Below are positions 51,569 through 61,321 of a stretch of DNA of 64,000 nt, in pieces. The first letter of the stretch is position 1; every line of letters starts with the position of its first letter. This stretch comes from Paenibacillus elgii NBRC 100335 (GTDB taxonomy: Bacteria; Bacillota; Bacilli; Paenibacillales; NBRC-103111). The DNA is taken from assembly GCF_004000865.1 (NCBI RefSeq), contig NZ_BIMB01000006.1:1-64000 (forward strand), given 5' to 3'. The position numbers and the translations under genes are program-made. The notes beneath the pieces are model-generated. The model saw only the letters and a program-made list of their open reading frames with translations, was not told the origin of the DNA and ran no database searches.

Positions 51569-52504
51569 ATGCTTCGCTACTTGCTGCGTCGTCTGGTTTA
51601 TATGGTAATTACCCTGTGGTTGGTTGTTTCCTTCACATTCGTGTTGATGAAAAACTTGCCAGGGGATCCGTTCGGGGAAGATTCGCAAAAATTGACGATT
51701 GAGCAAAGAAAACTGCTCTATGCTCAATACGGTTTGGATCAACCGATTTGGAAGCAGTACCTGAAATACATGAATAACGTGCTCCATGGCGATCTGGGCG
51801 TATCCTTCCAGTTCCCGACGCGTAAAGTCACGGATATTATTCATCAAGCGTTCCCGGCTTCGCTGGAGCTAGGTTTGTGGGCGCTCGCGATTGCCATTAC
51901 GGTCGGATTGATTCTCGGTATTATTGCAGCTTTGAATCATAACAAAGGCCTTGATGTCACAGCGATGTTTACGGCAATTGTTGGTATTTCGATTCCGTCC
52001 TTCGTTCTTGGGCCTTTGCTGTCTTATTTTGTCGGAGTGAAGCTAGGCTGGCTGCCTCCGGGGATGTGGACGGGAGCATCATCCAGGATACTGCCTTCCA
52101 TCGCCTTATCGTTCGGTACGATCGCCATTCTTGCCCGACTTATGCGGACATCCATGCTGGACGTGCTGAATCAGGATTATATCAAAACGGCGAAAGCCAA
52201 AGGGTTGTCCCAGTCGGCCATCGTTATTAAGCATACGATCCGTAATGCGATCCTTCCGGTTGTTACCGTGCTGGGTCCCGTATTTGTCGGTCTGATCACC
52301 GGTACGCTAATAGTAGAGCAAATTTTCGTCGTGCCGGGATTAGGGAAGCACTTTGTTCAATCCATTTATTCCAACGACTACACCATGATTACAGGATTGA
52401 CCATTTTCTATGCGTTTATTCTTGTCATCGTGCTTTTTCTTACCGATGTTATCTACGGTTTCATCGACCCGCGCATCCGTTTGGTTAAGGGAGGTAGCAA
52501 GTAA
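51569..52504 (+). CDS. oppB: Oligopeptide ABC permease OppB
   Basis: This permease subunit of 311 residues has six membrane helices, the N-terminal MLRYLLRRLVYMVITLWLVV and the EAA loop YIKTAKAKGLSQSAIVIKHT, which contacts the ATPases. ATG 51569 has TCAGGAGGTG upstream. Its stop shares a base with the oppC start. Confidence 0.96.
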   Translation: MLRYLLRRLVYMVITLWLVVSFTFVLMKNLPGDPFGEDSQKLTIEQRKLLYAQYGLDQPIWKQYLKYMNNVLHGDLGVSFQFPTRKVTDIIHQAFPASLELGLWALAIAITVGLILGIIAALNHNKGLDVTAMFTAIVGISIPSFVLGPLLSYFVGVKLGWLPPGMWTGASSRILPSIALSFGTIAILARLMRTSMLDVLNQDYIKTAKAKGLSQSAIVIKHTIRNAILPVVTVLGPVFVGLITGTLIVEQIFVVPGLGKHFVQSIYSNDYTMITGLTIFYAFILVIVLFLTDVIYGFIDPRIRLVKGGSK

Positions 52505-53418
52505 TGCAGATGTCCAAAGACCTGTTCCAGCCGGTTGTCCGAGAGCAAGTCGGCCGGGAAGCTGTCGTCCGCCCTTCCATGAACTACTGGCAGGATGCGT
52601 GGAGAAGGCTTAAGAAAAACAAGCTGGCCATGTTCGGCATGACAACGCTTGTCATCTTGATTTTGCTCGCTACGTTCGGACCGATTTTTTCGAGCCACGA
52701 CTATGCGACGCAAAACTACGATATCAAAAACTTACCCCCTTCCGGAGCGCACTGGTTCGGAACCGACGATTTCGGCCGGGACTTGTGGGTGCGCGTATGG
52801 TGGGGAACGCGGATTTCCTTGGCAATCGGGATTATTGCCGCGCTGCTTGACCTCGTATTCGGCGTGATTTACGGGGGCGTTTCGGCCTACTACGGCGGCC
52901 GGGTAGACGATATTATGCAGCGTATTATCGAAATCATTCACTCCATCCCGTTTCTGCTGATCTCGATCTTGCTGATCATCGTTATCGGACCTGGTTTCAT
53001 GACGATCATCATCGCCTATGCGATTACCGGCTGGGTGCCGATGGCGCGGCTGGTCCGCGGTCAAGTTCTGACCTTGAAGGAGCAAGAATATGTTCTTGCG
53101 GCCAGAACGCTGGGCGCAGGAGGCGCGCGCATTATTTTCCGCCATTTGGTACCAAATGCGCTTAGTTTGATCATCGTACAAATTACGTTTATCGTTCCTT
53201 CGGCTATTTTCGTCGAAGCGTTCCTGAGCTTTATCGGTCTCGGTATCCGCGTGCCGCTCGCTTCGCTCGGTTCGCTGTTGTCCGACGGAGCCAACTCGAT
53301 CCGTTATTTCCCGCATCGGGTTATTTTCCCGACGATTGTTTTCAGCTTGATCCTGATGAGCTTCAACCTGCTCGGTGACGGCCTTCGCGATGCGCTCGAT
53401 CCGAAGATGAGGAAGTAA
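52504..53418 (+). CDS. oppC: Oligopeptide ABC permease OppC
   Basis: This second permease subunit has 304 residues: a cytoplasmic N-terminus ending in WRRLKKNKLAMFG, the first membrane helix, a periplasm-facing HWFGTDDFGRDLWVRVWWGT typical of OppC/DppC, then five more helices and the EAA loop AARTLGAGGARIIFRHLVPN. ATG 52504 overlaps the oppB stop. ATG 52510 is also possible. Confidence 0.96.
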   Translation: MQMSKDLFQPVVREQVGREAVVRPSMNYWQDAWRRLKKNKLAMFGMTTLVILILLATFGPIFSSHDYATQNYDIKNLPPSGAHWFGTDDFGRDLWVRVWWGTRISLAIGIIAALLDLVFGVIYGGVSAYYGGRVDDIMQRIIEIIHSIPFLLISILLIIVIGPGFMTIIIAYAITGWVPMARLVRGQVLTLKEQEYVLAARTLGAGGARIIFRHLVPNALSLIIVQITFIVPSAIFVEAFLSFIGLGIRVPLASLGSLLSDGANSIRYFPHRVIFPTIVFSLILMSFNLLGDGLRDALDPKMRK

Positions 53419-53434
53419 GGAAGGTGCCCAAATC

Positions 53435-54460
53435 ATGAGCAAAAATATATTGGAGGTTCGCGACCTCAAAGTATCGTTTCGCACCTATGCCGGTGAAGTG
53501 CAAGCCGTTCGCGGCGTTTCCTTCGACCTCAAAAAAGGGGAAGTGCTCGCCATCGTAGGCGAATCCGGCTGCGGCAAATCGGTTACGGCCCAAACGATTA
53601 TGCGGCTCATTCCGACGCCTCCGAGCATGATCAAGAGCGGATCGATCAAATTCGACGGCAAAACGGAAATTACCAAAATTTCAAATAGAGAAATGGAAAA
53701 AATCCGCGGCTCCGAAATGGGGATGATTTTCCAGGACCCGATGACTTCGCTTAACCCGACGATGACGATCGGGAAACAGATCGCCGAAGGGCTCATTAAG
53801 CATCAGGGCTTAAGCGCAAGCGAGGCGCGGAAGCGTGCAGTTGAGATTTTGAAAATGGTCGGCATTTCCAATCCGGAAGGCCGGATCACTCAATATCCCC
53901 ACGAATTTTCGGGCGGGATGCGCCAGCGCGTTATGATTGCCATCGCGCTTGCCTGCAATCCGAAACTGCTTATTGCCGACGAGCCGACAACGGCGCTTGA
54001 CGTGACGATCCAGGCGCAAATTATCGAACTGATGAAGAAGCTGTCCGAGCAAACAGAAGCATCGATTATCGTCATTACGCATGACCTTGGGGTCGTTGCG
54101 GAAATGGCGCAGCGCGTCATCGTCATGTACGCCGGCAAAGTCGTGGAGCAGGGCACGGTAGATGAGCTGTTTTACGATTCGAAACATCCGTATACATGGG
54201 GCTTGCTTCGTTCCGTTCCGCGTCTGGACCAAGACAAGGACGGCGAATTGGTGCCGATTCCGGGAACACCGCCGGACTTGTTCGCCCCGCCGAAAGGCTG
54301 CGCTTTTGCAGCGCGTTGTCCTTACGCCATGAAAGCCTGTCTGGAAGTCGATCCTGAGCACACGAAGCTTTCCGAGACGCATTCGGCAGCCTGCTGGCTC
54401 CTGCATCCCGATGCGCCTAAAGTAGAGCGACCTGTAGAAGCTGGAGGTGCGGCACGATGA
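53435..54460 (+). CDS. oppD: Oligopeptide ABC ATPase OppD
   Basis: This ATPase of 341 residues has Walker [10 protein letters not shown]-loop [12 protein letters not shown], signature FSGGMRQRV, Walker [13 protein letters not shown] and the switch His in ITHDLG. The C-terminal oligopeptide-transporter extension has Cys residues ([14 protein letters not shown], then SAACW), which bind an Fe-S cluster in some homologues. The stop overlaps the oppF start by four bases. Confidence 0.96.
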   Translation: MSKNILEVRDLKVSFRTYAGEVQAVRGVSFDLKKGEVLAIVGESGCGKSVTAQTIMRLIPTPPSMIKSGSIKFDGKTEITKISNREMEKIRGSEMGMIFQDPMTSLNPTMTIGKQIAEGLIKHQGLSASEARKRAVEILKMVGISNPEGRITQYPHEFSGGMRQRVMIAIALACNPKLLIADEPTTALDVTIQAQIIELMKKLSEQTEASIIVITHDLGVVAEMAQRVIVMYAGKVVEQGTVDELFYDSKHPYTWGLLRSVPRLDQDKDGELVPIPGTPPDLFAPPKGCAFAARCPYAMKACLEVDPEHTKLSETHSAACWLLHPDAPKVERPVEAGGAAR

Positions 54461-55413
54461 ACGGCAATCCGATTTTGGAAGTACGCGATTTGCAAAAACA
54501 CTTTCACTTGGGCGGCGGCAAGACGTTAAAAGCCGTTGACAAGCTTAATATTTCGATCGGCCGCGGCGAAACGTTCGGCTTGGTAGGCGAATCCGGCTGC
54601 GGTAAATCGACGGCCGGACGCACAATCATCCGTCTTTATGAAGCGACGGGTGGCGAAGTGCTGTTCAATGGCGAGAACGTGCATAAACTGCGCGGAAATA
54701 AGCTGCAAGAGTTCCGTCGTCATATGCAGATGGTGTTCCAAGATCCGTACGCTTCTTTGAACCCGCGTATGACGGTTGGCAACATTATTGCCGAAGGACT
54801 TGACATTCATGGTCTTGCCGACGGCAAACAGCGCAAGCAGCGCGTTAGCGAGCTGCTTAATGCGGTAGGTTTGAACGAGGAGCATGCGAGCCGTTTCCCG
54901 CACGAATTTTCGGGCGGACAGCGTCAGCGGATCGGCATTGCCCGGGCGCTGGCTATCGAGCCTCAGTTCATCATCGCGGATGAGCCGATCTCCGCGCTGG
55001 ACGTATCCGTTCAGGCGCAGGTCGTCAACTTGTTCAAGAAGCTGCAAAAAGAGCGCGGTCTGACTTACTTGTTCATCGCGCACGATCTTGCGATGGTGAA
55101 GCACATTTCCGACCGTATCGGTGTTATGTATCTCGGCAAGCTGGTCGAGGTAACGACTTCCGAGGAGCTGTATGCGAATCCGCTGCATCCTTACACGCAA
55201 TCGCTGTTGTCCGCGATCCCGATTCCGGACCCGGAAGTGGAGCGTACGCGCGAGCGGATCATTCTGGAAGGCGAAATTCCAAGCCCGCTGAACCCGCCGA
55301 GCGGTTGTCCGTTCCGTACACGCTGCCCGAAGGCGATGCCGGAATGCGCGGCAAGTATGCCGGAGTTTAAAGAAGTCCAACCCGGTCACTTTACGGCCTG
55401 CCATTTATATTAA
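54457..55413 (+). CDS. oppF: Oligopeptide ABC ATPase OppF
   Basis: This ATPase of 318 residues has Walker [14 protein letters not shown]-loop [13 protein letters not shown], signature [15 protein letters not shown], Walker [13 protein letters not shown], the switch His in IAHDLA, and the C-terminal [14 protein letters not shown]. It pairs with OppD to power import of peptides. The upstream Shine-Dalgarno GGAGG lies within the oppD end, and a terminator follows. Confidence 0.96.
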   Translation: MNGNPILEVRDLQKHFHLGGGKTLKAVDKLNISIGRGETFGLVGESGCGKSTAGRTIIRLYEATGGEVLFNGENVHKLRGNKLQEFRRHMQMVFQDPYASLNPRMTVGNIIAEGLDIHGLADGKQRKQRVSELLNAVGLNEEHASRFPHEFSGGQRQRIGIARALAIEPQFIIADEPISALDVSVQAQVVNLFKKLQKERGLTYLFIAHDLAMVKHISDRIGVMYLGKLVEVTTSEELYANPLHPYTQSLLSAIPIPDPEVERTRERIILEGEIPSPLNPPSGCPFRTRCPKAMPECAASMPEFKEVQPGHFTACHLY

Positions 55414-55418
55414 CCTTG

Positions 55419-55446
55419 AAAGCCTCTGCATGTGCAGGGGCTTTTT
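55419..55446 (+). terminator. Terminator after oppF
   Basis: AAGCCTCTGCA (55420-55430) pairs with TGCAGGGGCTT (55433-55443) with one G-T pair; a T-run follows. It ends the opp operon. Confidence 0.88.
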
Positions 55447-55579
55447 AACTATAATGAAACGATCCATATCAGTTCCCCCACCTTTTGACGATTTCCCGGA
55501 TCACGTGTAAAATAGTAATGCTCATGTTATTTACAAACCAGAAGCAGCTTACATTTTAAAAGGAAGGGTGGCGGGCGGA

Positions 55580-57217
55580 TTGCGGATAGAAATAATGCAG
55601 TGGGATTCCGGCCAACCTTTGGCAGGCGATTATTCGGACCGTTTCGAAAAAACAAGCGCGTTTTTCGATTACAATCCTTCGGATGCCGACTGTTGGGAGG
55701 CACGTGCGGCTTGGATCGACCGCGAGCGGATTCATGGAGCTGATCGCCAGCGGCTTGCGGAAACGCTGCGCCGGTTCAACGAACGGGCGGGGGCTTCGCC
55801 GGAAGCGCTGCGTTCGATCGAGCTGCTTAAGGATTCCCGTACGCTGTGTATCGTAGGAGGCCAGCAGGCTAGTTTGTTTACCGGACCGCTGCTCGTTATA
55901 TACAAGGCGATTACGCTGATTCGGGCGGCTCGCGAAGCTTCGGAGAAGCTGGGCCGGCCGGTGGTGCCGGTATTTTGGATTGCCGGGGAGGATCATGATT
56001 TTGATGAAGTGAACCATGTGACGGTTCTGACGGCGGATCAGCAGCTCCAGAAGATCAAGCTGCAGCATCCGACCGGCTTACGCACCTCCGTCAGCCGGAC
56101 GCCAATCTCGCCGGAGCAGTGGGGCGAGGCTCTGGCTGCTCTTGAGCAGACGCTTATGCCTACGGAGTTCAAGGACGGATTGATGGAAGCCCTGCGTTCG
56201 TCGACCGACGGGGCCGTCTCTTTGACGGACAGCTTTGCGCGCCTTCTCTCCGCTTGGTTTGGACGGGACGGCCTCGTACTGGTCGATTCGGACGATCCGG
56301 AGCTGCGGCGGATCGAAAGCCCGATGTTCCGCCTGCTGGCGGAGCAAAGCAACTCGATTAACGAAGCGCTGCTGCGGGGGCAAGACAAGCTGCGGGCAGC
56401 GGGATATGTACCGCAGGCGGAGGTTTCCGGCAATGGCGCGAACTTATTCGTCTTCGACGAACAAGGTGAGCGCATCCTGCTTTACGCGGATGGAGAGGGC
56501 GGTTACACGGACCGCAAGGGGGAACGCCGCTTCGGACGGGAGCAGCTTTTGCAATGGGCGGAGGAGGCCCCGGAGCGGCTGAGCAACAACGTGATGACGC
56601 GTCCTTTGATGCAGGACTATTTGTTCCCCGTACTTGGAACCGTATTGGGACCGTCGGAGATCGCTTATTGGGCGTTGACGCGCGAAGCGTTTCATACGGT
56701 GGGCATGCGGATGCCGATCGTTCTACCGCGTCTGGGCTTTACGCTTGTGGAAGGCACGATCCAGAAAAACATGCAGAAGTACGGGCTTGCCATCGACGAT
56801 GCGCTATACCGCTTGGATGAGAAGCAGCAGGCTTGGCTTCGGGAGCAGGACCAGCTTCAATTGGATGCTCGCTTTGCCGAGGTGAAAGAGCAGTTTCGCG
56901 CCAGCTACGAGCCGTTGATCGGAGCGATGGCTGCCATCAATCCCGGGTTGCAAAAACTAGGCGAAACGAATCTGGGGAAAATTATCGAGCAAATCGATTT
57001 CTTGCAGCACAAAGCGGATGACGGGCTTCGTGCGCAATATGAGGCGGGGCTTCGGCAATTTGCCCGCATCGGGCTTTCCTTGCTGCCTGACGGCAAGCCG
57101 CAGGAACGGGTGTTCAATTCGCTGGCCTATTTGAACAAATACGGCGACGGTTGGATAAGGGAACTCGTGGAAGTACCTTTGCCACTGGACGGAATGCATC
57201 GTATATGTTACATGTAA
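55580..57217 (+). CDS. bshC: Bacillithiol synthase BshC
   Basis: This protein of about 545 residues is BshC/YllA, which adds cysteine to glucosaminyl-malate in the last step of bacillithiol synthesis. It has CIVGGQQASLFTGPLLVIYK, VFWIAGEDHDFDEVNHV, DYLFPVLGTVLGPSEIAYWA and a helical C-terminus. The frame is open to GTG 55568, but AGGAAGG lies directly against it, so I prefer TTG 55580. In B. subtilis mraZ follows; here ahcY and a DUF4349 gene intervene. Confidence 0.93.
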   Translation: MRIEIMQWDSGQPLAGDYSDRFEKTSAFFDYNPSDADCWEARAAWIDRERIHGADRQRLAETLRRFNERAGASPEALRSIELLKDSRTLCIVGGQQASLFTGPLLVIYKAITLIRAAREASEKLGRPVVPVFWIAGEDHDFDEVNHVTVLTADQQLQKIKLQHPTGLRTSVSRTPISPEQWGEALAALEQTLMPTEFKDGLMEALRSSTDGAVSLTDSFARLLSAWFGRDGLVLVDSDDPELRRIESPMFRLLAEQSNSINEALLRGQDKLRAAGYVPQAEVSGNGANLFVFDEQGERILLYADGEGGYTDRKGERRFGREQLLQWAEEAPERLSNNVMTRPLMQDYLFPVLGTVLGPSEIAYWALTREAFHTVGMRMPIVLPRLGFTLVEGTIQKNMQKYGLAIDDALYRLDEKQQAWLREQDQLQLDARFAEVKEQFRASYEPLIGAMAAINPGLQKLGETNLGKIIEQIDFLQHKADDGLRAQYEAGLRQFARIGLSLLPDGKPQERVFNSLAYLNKYGDGWIRELVEVPLPLDGMHRICYM

Positions 57218-57255
57218 TAACGTAGAGAATTCATGATCCAAGGAGGACGTTACCG

Positions 57256-58521
57256 ATGGCAAGTACGATCGACCGCAGCATTATCCGCGACATTGCGCTC
57301 GCGCCGGAAGGACATTTGAAGATCGATTGGGTGAACGCTCACATGCCGGTGCTTAACCGTATCCGCGAGCAGTTCGAGAAGGAGCAGCCGTTTAAAGGGC
57401 TGAAAGTCGCCATATCGCTTCACTTGGAAGCCAAAACGGCATACTTGGCCAAAGTGGTGCAGGCCGGCGGAGCTCAAGTAACCATTTGCGGCAGCAATCC
57501 GCTGTCCACACAGGACGACGTATGCGCGGCTTTGGTAGAGGACGGCATTACGGTATTTGCGAAGTACAATCCGGAGCCGAAGGAATATAAGGATCTGTTG
57601 ATCAAGACACTTGAAACCGAGCCGGACTTGATCATTGACGACGGCGGAGATTTGGTGACTATTCTCCACTCCGAGCGCAAAGACCTGCTGAAGAACGTGC
57701 GCGGGGGCGCGGAAGAAACGACGACGGGCATCCTTCGCCTGAAATCGCTGGAGAAGGACGGCCAGCTTCAATTCCCGATGGTTGCGGTCAACGACGCATT
57801 CTGCAAATACTTGTTCGATAACCGTTACGGTACGGGCCAATCCGTTTGGGACGGCATCAACCGGACGACGAACCTTGTCGTTGCAGGGAAAACGGTCGTT
57901 GTTGTCGGCTACGGCTGGTGCGGCAAGGGCGTAGCCATGCGCGCCAAAGGACTCGGCGCCAACGTCATCGTGACGGAAATCGACGCGATCAAAGCGGTTG
58001 AAGCTTACATGGACGGCTTTGCGGTTATGCCGATGAGCGAAGCGGCCAAAGTGGGCGATTTCTTCGTAACGGTAACGGGGAACCGGGACGTCATCCGCGG
58101 GGAGCATTACAAAGTCATGAAGGACGGAGCCATCCTGTCCAACGCCGGTCACTTCGACGTGGAAGTAAACAAACCGGAGCTGGAGGCCTTGGCCGTGTCC
58201 GTACGTACGGTTCGCCGCAATATCGAGGAGTATACGCTTCAAGACGGCCGCAAATTTTACATCTTGGCCGAGGGACGTCTTGTCAACCTGGCTGCAGGCG
58301 ACGGGCATCCGGCGGAAATTATGGACATGACGTTCGCGCTTCAGGCGATGTCCTTGAAGTACGTGAACGAGAACTACAAGCAAATCGGCCGCAAAGTCGT
58401 CAATGTGCCTTACGAGCTGGATGAGCAAGTGGCCCGCTTCAAGCTGGCTTCGCTCGGCATTGGCATCGACACGCTGACCGATGAGCAAAAAGCATACTTG
58501 GACAGCTGGGCGGAGCACTAA
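57256..58521 (+). CDS. ahcY: Adenosylhomocysteinase
   Basis: This enzyme of 421 residues splits S-adenosylhomocysteine to adenosine and homocysteine using bound NAD. It has SLHLEAKTAYLAKVVQAGGA, the NAD motif VVVVGYGWCGKGVAMRAKG (about 213-231), NDAFCKYLFDNRYGTGQS and DVEVNKPELEALAV. The C-terminus ends in LDSWAEH rather than the KPDHYRY end of animal enzymes, so it is the short archaeal/Thermotoga-like form. B. subtilis lacks AhcY and uses Pfs/LuxS-type routes. ATG 57256 has AAGGAGG. It follows bshC after 38 bases, so the two may be cotranscribed. Confidence 0.95.
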   Translation: MASTIDRSIIRDIALAPEGHLKIDWVNAHMPVLNRIREQFEKEQPFKGLKVAISLHLEAKTAYLAKVVQAGGAQVTICGSNPLSTQDDVCAALVEDGITVFAKYNPEPKEYKDLLIKTLETEPDLIIDDGGDLVTILHSERKDLLKNVRGGAEETTTGILRLKSLEKDGQLQFPMVAVNDAFCKYLFDNRYGTGQSVWDGINRTTNLVVAGKTVVVVGYGWCGKGVAMRAKGLGANVIVTEIDAIKAVEAYMDGFAVMPMSEAAKVGDFFVTVTGNRDVIRGEHYKVMKDGAILSNAGHFDVEVNKPELEALAVSVRTVRRNIEEYTLQDGRKFYILAEGRLVNLAAGDGHPAEIMDMTFALQAMSLKYVNENYKQIGRKVVNVPYELDEQVARFKLASLGIGIDTLTDEQKAYLDSWAEH

Positions 58522-58538
58522 TCCGCATTCGGCTATCG

Positions 58539-58580
58539 AATCTCTCTTTGATGCAGTAGCGTCAAGGGGAGATTTTTTTG
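58539..58580 (+). terminator. Terminator after ahcY
   Basis: AATCTCTCTTTGAT (58539-58552) pairs imperfectly with GTCAAGGGGAGATT (58561-58574), followed by T-run. Confidence 0.75.
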
Positions 58581-58684
58581 TTTGGAGTTGTCATAAAATT
58601 GAAACAATGGAAACCCTCCTCGCGTCTAGAAAATAACGCAGCGTTCAGCGGCGTGGGATTCAGACAAAAGAAGGGGGAAGCAAT

Positions 58685-59761
58685 ATGCGAAAGGTAGGGG
58701 AAGGGGCTGCGCCGAAGCTGCGCTTGCTGCGGCTGATGCGTGGAGCCGGGGCGGTTCTGCTGCTGGCCGGATGGCTTGCAGGCTGCAATGCGGTTTCAAC
58801 GGACTCGGAAAAGCTGGCTGTGGGCGATCAGAAAATGGCGCAAAATAGCGGGGCAAGTTCTGCCGGCTCAACCGGTGAGGCCGCTGATTCGAATGCGGTG
58901 AAGCCTGCCGCAGGCGCAAGCTTGACGGGGGAAACGGCGCCTGAGAAGACGGAGCCGTTCAGCCGCAAAATCATCTACAAAGCAAATTTGGTCATGCAGG
59001 TGGAAAAGTATCAAGAGGCGCAAGCCAAAATACAGGAGGCGGTCAAACAGTCGGACGGCTATATTTTACAGTTCAACGAGAACGCTTCCGGTTTGGAAAA
59101 AAGCGGTACGTTCGTCATCAAGGTGCCGGCGACCGGCTTCCAATCGCTGCTGGCGCTGCTTGAACAGATTCAGCCGACGCTGCAAAAAAACTTACAGGGT
59201 CAGGATGTGACGGAGGAATATGTCGATCTCGCCGCGCGTTTGAAGGCAAAGCAGGTCGTGGAGAACCGGCTGATCGCTTTTATGGAAAAAGCTGCGAAGA
59301 CCGACGAACTGCTTGCTTTTTCCAGCGAGCTTGGCAAGGTTCAGGAAGAAATCGAGCGAATTAAAGGGCGTATGCGGTACTTGGAGCAAAACGTAGCCAT
59401 GTCGACGATCGAGCTAAAGCTGACGCAGAAAAACAGCTCCGCCGAGGTTATTCAGGCGCGCGGTCAGGGGCCGTTAGGGCAGCGGGCGGCAGAAGCTCTT
59501 AGCGGAAGCATAGCGGTGTTGGGCTTTCTGCTTCAATGGACGTTCGTCTTTCTGGCGGGAGCGCTGCCGGTGATTCTGCTGCTGGTGTTGATCGGTATTC
59601 CCGTCTGGCTCCTACGCAAACGGCGCAAGGAGAAGCTGGCGGACATTCGTACGCGGCTGGCCGGGGATAACCCGCCGTCGAAAGCGCAGCCATCTGACCG
59701 TTTGTCCCTTCCGGAGCAAGCCGGAGAGAATGCGGAACCACCCCGGGAAAAAACAGAATAA
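58685..59761 (+). CDS. DUF4349 lipoprotein
   Basis: This protein of 358 residues has a lipobox WLAGC, a Ser/Ala/Gly/Glu-rich linker, then a DUF4349 domain: [40 protein letters not shown] and a coiled coil ([20 protein letters not shown]). A C-terminal membrane helix (about 280-305) and a charged tail follow. DUF4349 proteins are membrane or surface proteins of unknown role. The start ATG 58685 has AAGGGGGAAGC. Located just before mraZ, it may take part in envelope biogenesis; that is inference only. Confidence 0.88.
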   Translation: MRKVGEGAAPKLRLLRLMRGAGAVLLLAGWLAGCNAVSTDSEKLAVGDQKMAQNSGASSAGSTGEAADSNAVKPAAGASLTGETAPEKTEPFSRKIIYKANLVMQVEKYQEAQAKIQEAVKQSDGYILQFNENASGLEKSGTFVIKVPATGFQSLLALLEQIQPTLQKNLQGQDVTEEYVDLAARLKAKQVVENRLIAFMEKAAKTDELLAFSSELGKVQEEIERIKGRMRYLEQNVAMSTIELKLTQKNSSAEVIQARGQGPLGQRAAEALSGSIAVLGFLLQWTFVFLAGALPVILLLVLIGIPVWLLRKRRKEKLADIRTRLAGDNPPSKAQPSDRLSLPEQAGENAEPPREKTE

Positions 59762-59765
59762 CCCG

Positions 59766-59812
59766 AAAAAAAATCCTGCGGTCGTCTCTTGACGAAGCAG
59801 GATTTTTTGTTA
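59766..59812. terminator. Terminator before mraZ cluster
   Basis: AAAATCCTGC (59770-59779) pairs with GCAGGATTTT (59797-59806), with inner GTCGTC/GACGA pairing, flanked by A8 on the left and T-run on the right. Confidence 0.85.
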
Positions 59813-59834
59813 ACGTGGCGAATCATTACTGTAC

Positions 59835-59870
59835 AAGTGGTGGAAAGTGGGGTAAAGTGGAGGAAAGGGG
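59835..59870 (+). promoter_or_regulatory. MraZ operator: four 10-bp-spaced AAAGTGG repeats
   Basis: AAGTGG (59835-59840), AAAGTGG (59844-59850), AAAGTGG (59854-59860) and AAAGGGG (59864-59870) recur exactly every 10 bases just before mraZ. This matches the known MraZ box (AAAGTG-type repeats with 3-base spacers in mollicutes; TGGGN repeats of the same 10-base period in E. coli). The last repeat overlaps the mraZ ribosome binding site, so the protein may also hinder translation start, by inference. Confidence 0.82.
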
Positions 59871-59880
59871 GTGGCGAGTG

Positions 59881-60318
59881 GTGTTCATGGGGGAGTATCA
59901 ACATACTGTTGACGAAAAAGGCCGGATGATCGTGCCGGCCAAGTTTCGCGAAGCCCTGGGAACATCATTCATCGTCACTCGCGGCCTGGACCAATGTTTA
60001 TTCGTTTATCCCATGAACGAGTGGGCGGTGCTGGAGCAGAAGCTCAAAGCGCTGCCGCTCATGAAGTCTGATGCTCGCGCCTTTACCCGGTTTTTTTTCT
60101 CTGGCGCCACCGAATGCGAGCTGGACAAGCAGGGCAGGGTCAACCTGCCGAACAATCTGATCGAGCACGCCAAGCTGGAGAAAGATTGTGTCGTTATCGG
60201 CGTTTCTAATCGGGTGGAGATTTGGAGCAAGTCGATCTGGGAAAACTACTTCCAGCAATCGGAGGAATCGTTCGCCGAAATTGCGGAGAAACTGGTCGAT
60301 TTTAACTTTGATCTATAA
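59881..60318 (+). CDS. mraZ: Transcriptional regulator MraZ
   Basis: This protein of 145 residues has two SpoVT/AbrB-like DNA-binding motifs ([14 protein letters not shown] and [12 protein letters not shown]) and controls the division and cell-wall (dcw) cluster. I chose GTG 59881, which gives the canonical [18 protein letters not shown] 59887 and an upstream extension to 59815 are less good, the latter because it covers the operator repeats. It stands first in mraZ-rsmH-ftsL-pbpB. Confidence 0.95.
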   Translation: MFMGEYQHTVDEKGRMIVPAKFREALGTSFIVTRGLDQCLFVYPMNEWAVLEQKLKALPLMKSDARAFTRFFFSGATECELDKQGRVNLPNNLIEHAKLEKDCVVIGVSNRVEIWSKSIWENYFQQSEESFAEIAEKLVDFNFDL

Positions 60319-60351
60319 CCCGGGAAAAGCCGGCGTAGGAGGAGCAGCGGG

Positions 60352-61308
60352 ATGTTTCATCATGTGACCGTACTTAAGCAGGAAGCAGTGGAAGGATTAC
60401 ATATACAACCGGACGGCGTTTATGTCGATTGTACGCTTGGCGGAGCGGGGCACAGCTTCGAGATCGCTTCGCGTCTCGGACCGGAAGGCTTGCTTATCGC
60501 CTTCGATCAAGACGACGCGGCGCTTGCCAATGCGAGGGAGCGGCTCGCTCCGGTTATGGACCGGGTGAAGCTGGTCCGCAGCAACTTTCGCTATTTGGAG
60601 CGCGAGCTTGCCCAAGTGCCGCGCGCTTTGAGAGACGGCCGTCCACAGGTGGACGGGATTTTGTTCGATTTGGGCGTGTCGTCCCCGCAGCTCGACGAGG
60701 CTGACCGTGGCTTCAGCTACAATCATGACGCCGAACTGGACATGCGGATGGACCGGAAGGCTCTGCTGACAGCGAGAGACATCGTCAACGAATGGTCGGA
60801 GCAGGAGATTGCGCAAATTTTATTCGAGTATGGGGAAGAAAAGTTCTCTCGCCGCATCGCAGCGACCATAGCCGCGGCCCGAGCCAAGGCTCCGATCGAA
60901 ACGACGGGGCAGCTTGTCGACTTGATCAAGGAATCGATTCCCGCGGCGGCGAGGCGTTCCGGACCGCATCCGGCCAAGCGCAGCTTTCAGGCGCTGCGGA
61001 TCGCCGTAAACGACGAGCTCGGCGCCTTCGAGGACGCGCTGGAGCAGTCCATCCGCTGTCTGGCCCCGGGTGGCCGGGCGGCGGTCATTACCTTTCATTC
61101 GCTCGAAGACCGGATATGTAAACAAACGTTTGCCAAATATGTAGCCAAATGCACATGCCCGCCCGACTTTCCGATGTGCGTGTGCGGATCTGCCGGTATC
61201 GTTAAACTGGTGAACCGCAAGCCGATCGAAGCTGGAGCGGAAGAGCTCGAAGCGAATCCGCGCGCCCGCTCGGCCAAGTTGAGAATTGCGGAAAAACTGA
61301 CGAACTGA
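60352..61308 (+). CDS. rsmH: 16S rRNA (cytosine1402-N4)-methyltransferase RsmH
   Basis: This SAM methyltransferase of 318 residues makes m4C1402 of 16S rRNA. It has [13 protein letters not shown], the SAM loop [44 protein letters not shown] and [12 protein letters not shown]. The start ATG 60352 has AGGAGGAGC. It lies 33 bases after mraZ and just before ftsL, the conserved dcw order. Confidence 0.96.
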   Translation: MFHHVTVLKQEAVEGLHIQPDGVYVDCTLGGAGHSFEIASRLGPEGLLIAFDQDDAALANARERLAPVMDRVKLVRSNFRYLERELAQVPRALRDGRPQVDGILFDLGVSSPQLDEADRGFSYNHDAELDMRMDRKALLTARDIVNEWSEQEIAQILFEYGEEKFSRRIAATIAAARAKAPIETTGQLVDLIKESIPAAARRSGPHPAKRSFQALRIAVNDELGAFEDALEQSIRCLAPGGRAAVITFHSLEDRICKQTFAKYVAKCTCPPDFPMCVCGSAGIVKLVNRKPIEAGAEELEANPRARSAKLRIAEKLTN

Positions 61309-61321
61309 GGGGGAAAGCATC

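Noticed and set aside
57218-57255. Possible SAH riboswitch before ahcY
   Set aside because: The gap is only 38 bases and consists of a start region with ribosome binding site.
57250-58518. 422-residue open frame on the minus strand across ahcY
   Set aside because: It lies antisense to a clearly conserved gene, has no ribosome binding site, and the composition (Arg/His/Val-rich) reflects mirrored codon bias.
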